DNA of 7,688 nucleotides from an uncultured Bacilli bacterium (GTDB lineage: Bacteria > Bacillota_I > Bacilli_A > RF39 > UBA660). The stretch is taken from NCBI GenBank assembly GCA_949879835.1, contig CATLBU010000036.1:1-7688 (forward strand), written 5' to 3'. Position numbers and translations under genes: made by a program. The notes beneath the pieces are model-generated. The model was not told where the DNA came from and did not search any database. It saw only the letters and a program-made list of their open reading frames with translations. Shown piece after piece: positions 5,980 to 7,688 of this stretch (positions are counted from its first letter, which is position 1; the number at the start of each line of letters is the position of its first letter).

Positions 5980-7302
5980 ATGAAAAAACCAGTAGTCGCA
6001 CTAGTTGGAAGACCAAATGTAGGAAAATCTACAATATTTAATCGAATAATTGGAAAAAGAATTGCTATTATTGAAGATACCCCTGGGGTCACTAGGGATC
6101 GAATCTATGGAAACGTAGAATTCGAACAATATCAATTTCACTTAATTGATACAGGTGGAATTGATTTAGAAAAGGAAAAATTTAATGATGAGATTAAAAT
6201 TCAGGCAGAAATTGCAATTACCGAATCAGATGTGGTAATTTTTGTAGTGGATGGAAAAGAAGGAATTACTTCTAACGATCGAGTTGTTCGAGATATGTTG
6301 ATGAAATCAGATAAAAAAGTAATTGTTGCTATTAACAAAATAGATAGTAAGGAAGCAAAAGATAACGTCTATGATTTTTATGAATTGGGCTTTGAAAATT
6401 ATATTGAAATTAGTGGGGAACAAAATATAGGAATTTATGATTTATTAACAAAAGTAACTGAAAATTTTTGTAAAACAGAAGAAGAAAAGTATGATAATAA
6501 TACCATTAAGTTTTCTATTATTGGAAGACCAAATGTAGGAAAAAGTAGTTTAGTCAATGCTATCTTAAATGAGGAACGAGCAATTGTGTCTGATATTGCA
6601 GGAACAACTCGTGACTCTGTGGATACACCATTTACTTACCATGGGGAAAAATTTGTTGTGATTGATACAGCTGGTATGAGAAAAAAAGGAAAAGTATATG
6701 AACAAATTGAGAAATATAGTTTAATACGTTCTTTAAGGGCTATTGATAGATCGGATGTATGTGTGATTGTTATAAATGCTGAAGAAGGAATTGTTGAGCA
6801 TGATAAACATATTGCAGGATATGCAATAGAAGCTGGGAAGGCCGTTGTTTTAGTTGTAAATAAATGGGATAAAATGGCTGATAAAGAAGAACAAATGAAG
6901 AGATTTACTACCTTGATTCGTAGTGAATTTGCTTTTCTTAGTTTTGCACCTATTGTATTTTTATCAGCACTTACAAAAAAACGCATTCATACTCTTTTAC
7001 CTCAAGTTATCAAAGTATATGAAAATAGCAAAAGAGAAGTGAAAACGAGTGTTTTAAATGATGTAATAGGAGATGCTTATTCTCTGAATTTACCACCATC
7101 GTATAGAGGAAAACGATTAAAAATATATTTTTCCAATCAGTCTAGTATGCAACCTCCAACCTTTAATATTCAAGTAAATAGTAAAGATTTAATTCATTTT
7201 TCTTATAAAAGGTATTTAGAAAATAAAATTAGGGAAGCTTTTGACTTTGAAGGAACGCCAATTGTATTACAATTTAAAAATAAAGGGGAACAAGAATTAT
7301 AA
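5980..7302 (+). CDS. der: Ribosome biogenesis GTPase Der (EngA), two GTPase domains
   Basis: Der is an essential tandem GTPase that acts in 50S subunit maturation. This copy has 440 residues, near the usual length. Domain 1 shows GRPNVGKS (10-17), DTPGVTRD (33-40), DTGG (57-60), NKID (119-122) and SGEQN (145-149), where the G5 is more often SAEHG. Domain 2 shows GRPNVGKS (182-189), AGTTRD (207-212), [11 protein letters not shown] (229-239), NKWD (294-297) and SALT (329-332). The C-terminal KH-like domain (about 350-440) has the family signature [16 protein letters not shown]. The ATG at 5980 is chosen because GAGGTGG (5968-5974) precedes it by five bases and the family start [17 protein letters not shown] follows; the frame is open to an ATG at 5932, but that would overlap the upstream gene and add 16 atypical residues. 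A terminator overlaps the stop codon. Confidence 0.98.
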   Translation: MKKPVVALVGRPNVGKSTIFNRIIGKRIAIIEDTPGVTRDRIYGNVEFEQYQFHLIDTGGIDLEKEKFNDEIKIQAEIAITESDVVIFVVDGKEGITSNDRVVRDMLMKSDKKVIVAINKIDSKEAKDNVYDFYELGFENYIEISGEQNIGIYDLLTKVTENFCKTEEEKYDNNTIKFSIIGRPNVGKSSLVNAILNEERAIVSDIAGTTRDSVDTPFTYHGEKFVVIDTAGMRKKGKVYEQIEKYSLIRSLRAIDRSDVCVIVINAEEGIVEHDKHIAGYAIEAGKAVVLVVNKWDKMADKEEQMKRFTTLIRSEFAFLSFAPIVFLSALTKKRIHTLLPQVIKVYENSKREVKTSVLNDVIGDAYSLNLPPSYRGKRLKIYFSNQSSMQPPTFNIQVNSKDLIHFSYKRYLENKIREAFDFEGTPIVLQFKNKGEQEL

Positions 7303-7322
7303 TCTATAAAGATTATTTTTTT
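7299..7322 (+). terminator. Intrinsic terminator overlapping the der stop codon
   Basis: ATAATCT (7299-7305) pairs with AGATTAT (7310-7316) around the four-base loop ATAA, and a run of seven T (7316-7322) follows directly. The stop codon TAA (7300-7302) is inside the 5' arm, so the gene and its terminator share bases. Confidence 0.75.
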
Positions 7323-7541
7323 GTTAAAAAATTTGTTTTTACTAGTAATGCTTTATTTTAAGGCTTGCATGTAAAATTTGAAATTCATGTTACTACCAAT
7401 TTACTACTTTACGTTGAAATTTCATTTTAAAAAAAATTATGTTATAATAATTGAAATATTTTTTGTATTATGCAGTTAAAGCATATTAAAAAGAAAAAAT
7501 TATTTTTAAATAATAATTTAAAAAAGAGGAAGTGATAAATT
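7323..7541 (+). other. Intergenic AT-rich leader between der and the last gene
   Basis: This stretch of about 219 bases has no convincing gene. It holds the extended -10 promoter described separately. After it come two small inverted repeats: TATGC/GCATA (7469-7473 and 7481-7485) and an all-AT eight-pair stem, AAATTATT/AATAATTT (7497-7504 and 7512-7519). Neither has a T-run suggesting termination, and I recognise no riboswitch. In such AT-rich DNA these repeats may be chance. Confidence 0.5.
7440..7448 (+). promoter_or_regulatory. Extended -10 promoter for the last gene
   Basis: TGTTATAAT is a TGn extended -10 with a perfect TATAAT at 7443-7448. The best-placed -35 is poor (TTTCAT at 7420-7425, 17 bases upstream). 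It would give a leader of roughly 85-90 bases before the GTG at 7542. Confidence 0.55.
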
Positions 7542-7688
7542 GTGGACATTGATATTATAGAGAAAAAGTGTGAAATAAATTTAGATTGGTTTTATCATTC
7601 TATTTATTACGATAAAAATAAATATTCATCTATACTAACTGAAGGAATTAAGTGCAATGAATTATTGCATAAGCCAGGATGTGGTGTT
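7542..7688 (+). CDS. 5' end of an unrecognised gene (3' end outside window)
   Basis: A frame opens with GTG at 7542 and stays open for 49 codons to the window edge. It begins MDIDIIEKKCEINLDWFYHS, followed by a Tyr/Lys/Asn-rich stretch and KCNELLHKPGCGV at the edge. The start is supported by an AGAGGAAGTGAT sequence at 7525-7536, five bases upstream. There is no signal peptide or membrane segment in the visible part. The product cannot be named from this fragment. It follows its own promoter and the der terminator, so it begins a new transcription unit. Confidence 0.7.
   Translation, partial: MDIDIIEKKCEINLDWFYHSIYYDKNKYSSILTEGIKCNELLHKPGCGV

Noticed and set aside
6636..6986. Open frame on the minus strand inside der
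   Set aside because: It is the antisense of conserved GTPase motifs and has no independent support.
7323..7541. Riboswitch or small RNA in the leader of the last gene
   Set aside because: The inverted repeats are short and mostly A/T, with no conserved riboswitch core that I can recognise.

Overview
The window is AT-rich DNA with GGAGG/AGGTGAT-type ribosome binding sites, ATG/GTG starts and ordinary use of TGA as a stop (it ends the short-chain reductase gene), all genes reading on the + strand. EF-P with a Lys32 loop of the Bacillus type, a zinc-type L33, EngB and Der together point to a low-GC member of the Bacillota, probably an uncultured gut-type Bacilli/Erysipelotrichia or RF39-like lineage. 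The standard code argues against Mycoplasma/Spiroplasma. The lineage assignment is inference.

Layout. (1) 1-399: 3' end of a small membrane protein resembling DUF3592. (2) 403-3355: a strong promoter leads into rpmG (ribosomal protein L33, 465-623), a 188-base stretch that looks like decayed coding sequence, efp (812-1369), a short-chain reductase (1389-2126) and a PLP enzyme of the YnbB / 'aluminium resistance' family (2126-3355). (3) 3368-4770: a separate transcription unit with its own promoter and terminator, encoding a secreted Cys-rich protein whose C-terminus has two membrane segments like VirB2/TrbC pilin-type proteins. (4) 4778-7322: engB (YihA/YsxC), an unrecognised acidic 163-residue protein, and der (EngA), closed by a terminator. 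(5) 7323-7688: a long AT-rich leader with a promoter and the 5' end of another unrecognised gene.

The main result is the efp / reductase / ynbB order. In Bacillus subtilis, EF-P is modified on Lys32 with 5-aminopentanol, and genetic work found that ymfI (a short-chain reductase), ynbB and gsaB are required; as I recall these genes are scattered there. Here a YmfI-like reductase and a YnbB homologue follow efp directly, the last two with overlapping stop and start codons. This looks like a compact EF-P modification operon, and it suggests the reductase is YmfI rather than the fatty-acid enzyme FabG. No GsaB-like gene is visible in the window.

Most of the other identifiable genes also concern the ribosome: L33 is a structural protein, EF-P rescues stalled polyproline synthesis, and EngB and Der are GTPases of 50S assembly. 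The Cys-rich surface protein interrupts this theme and has its own regulation. I see no rRNA, tRNA, CRISPR array, insertion sequence or integrase.
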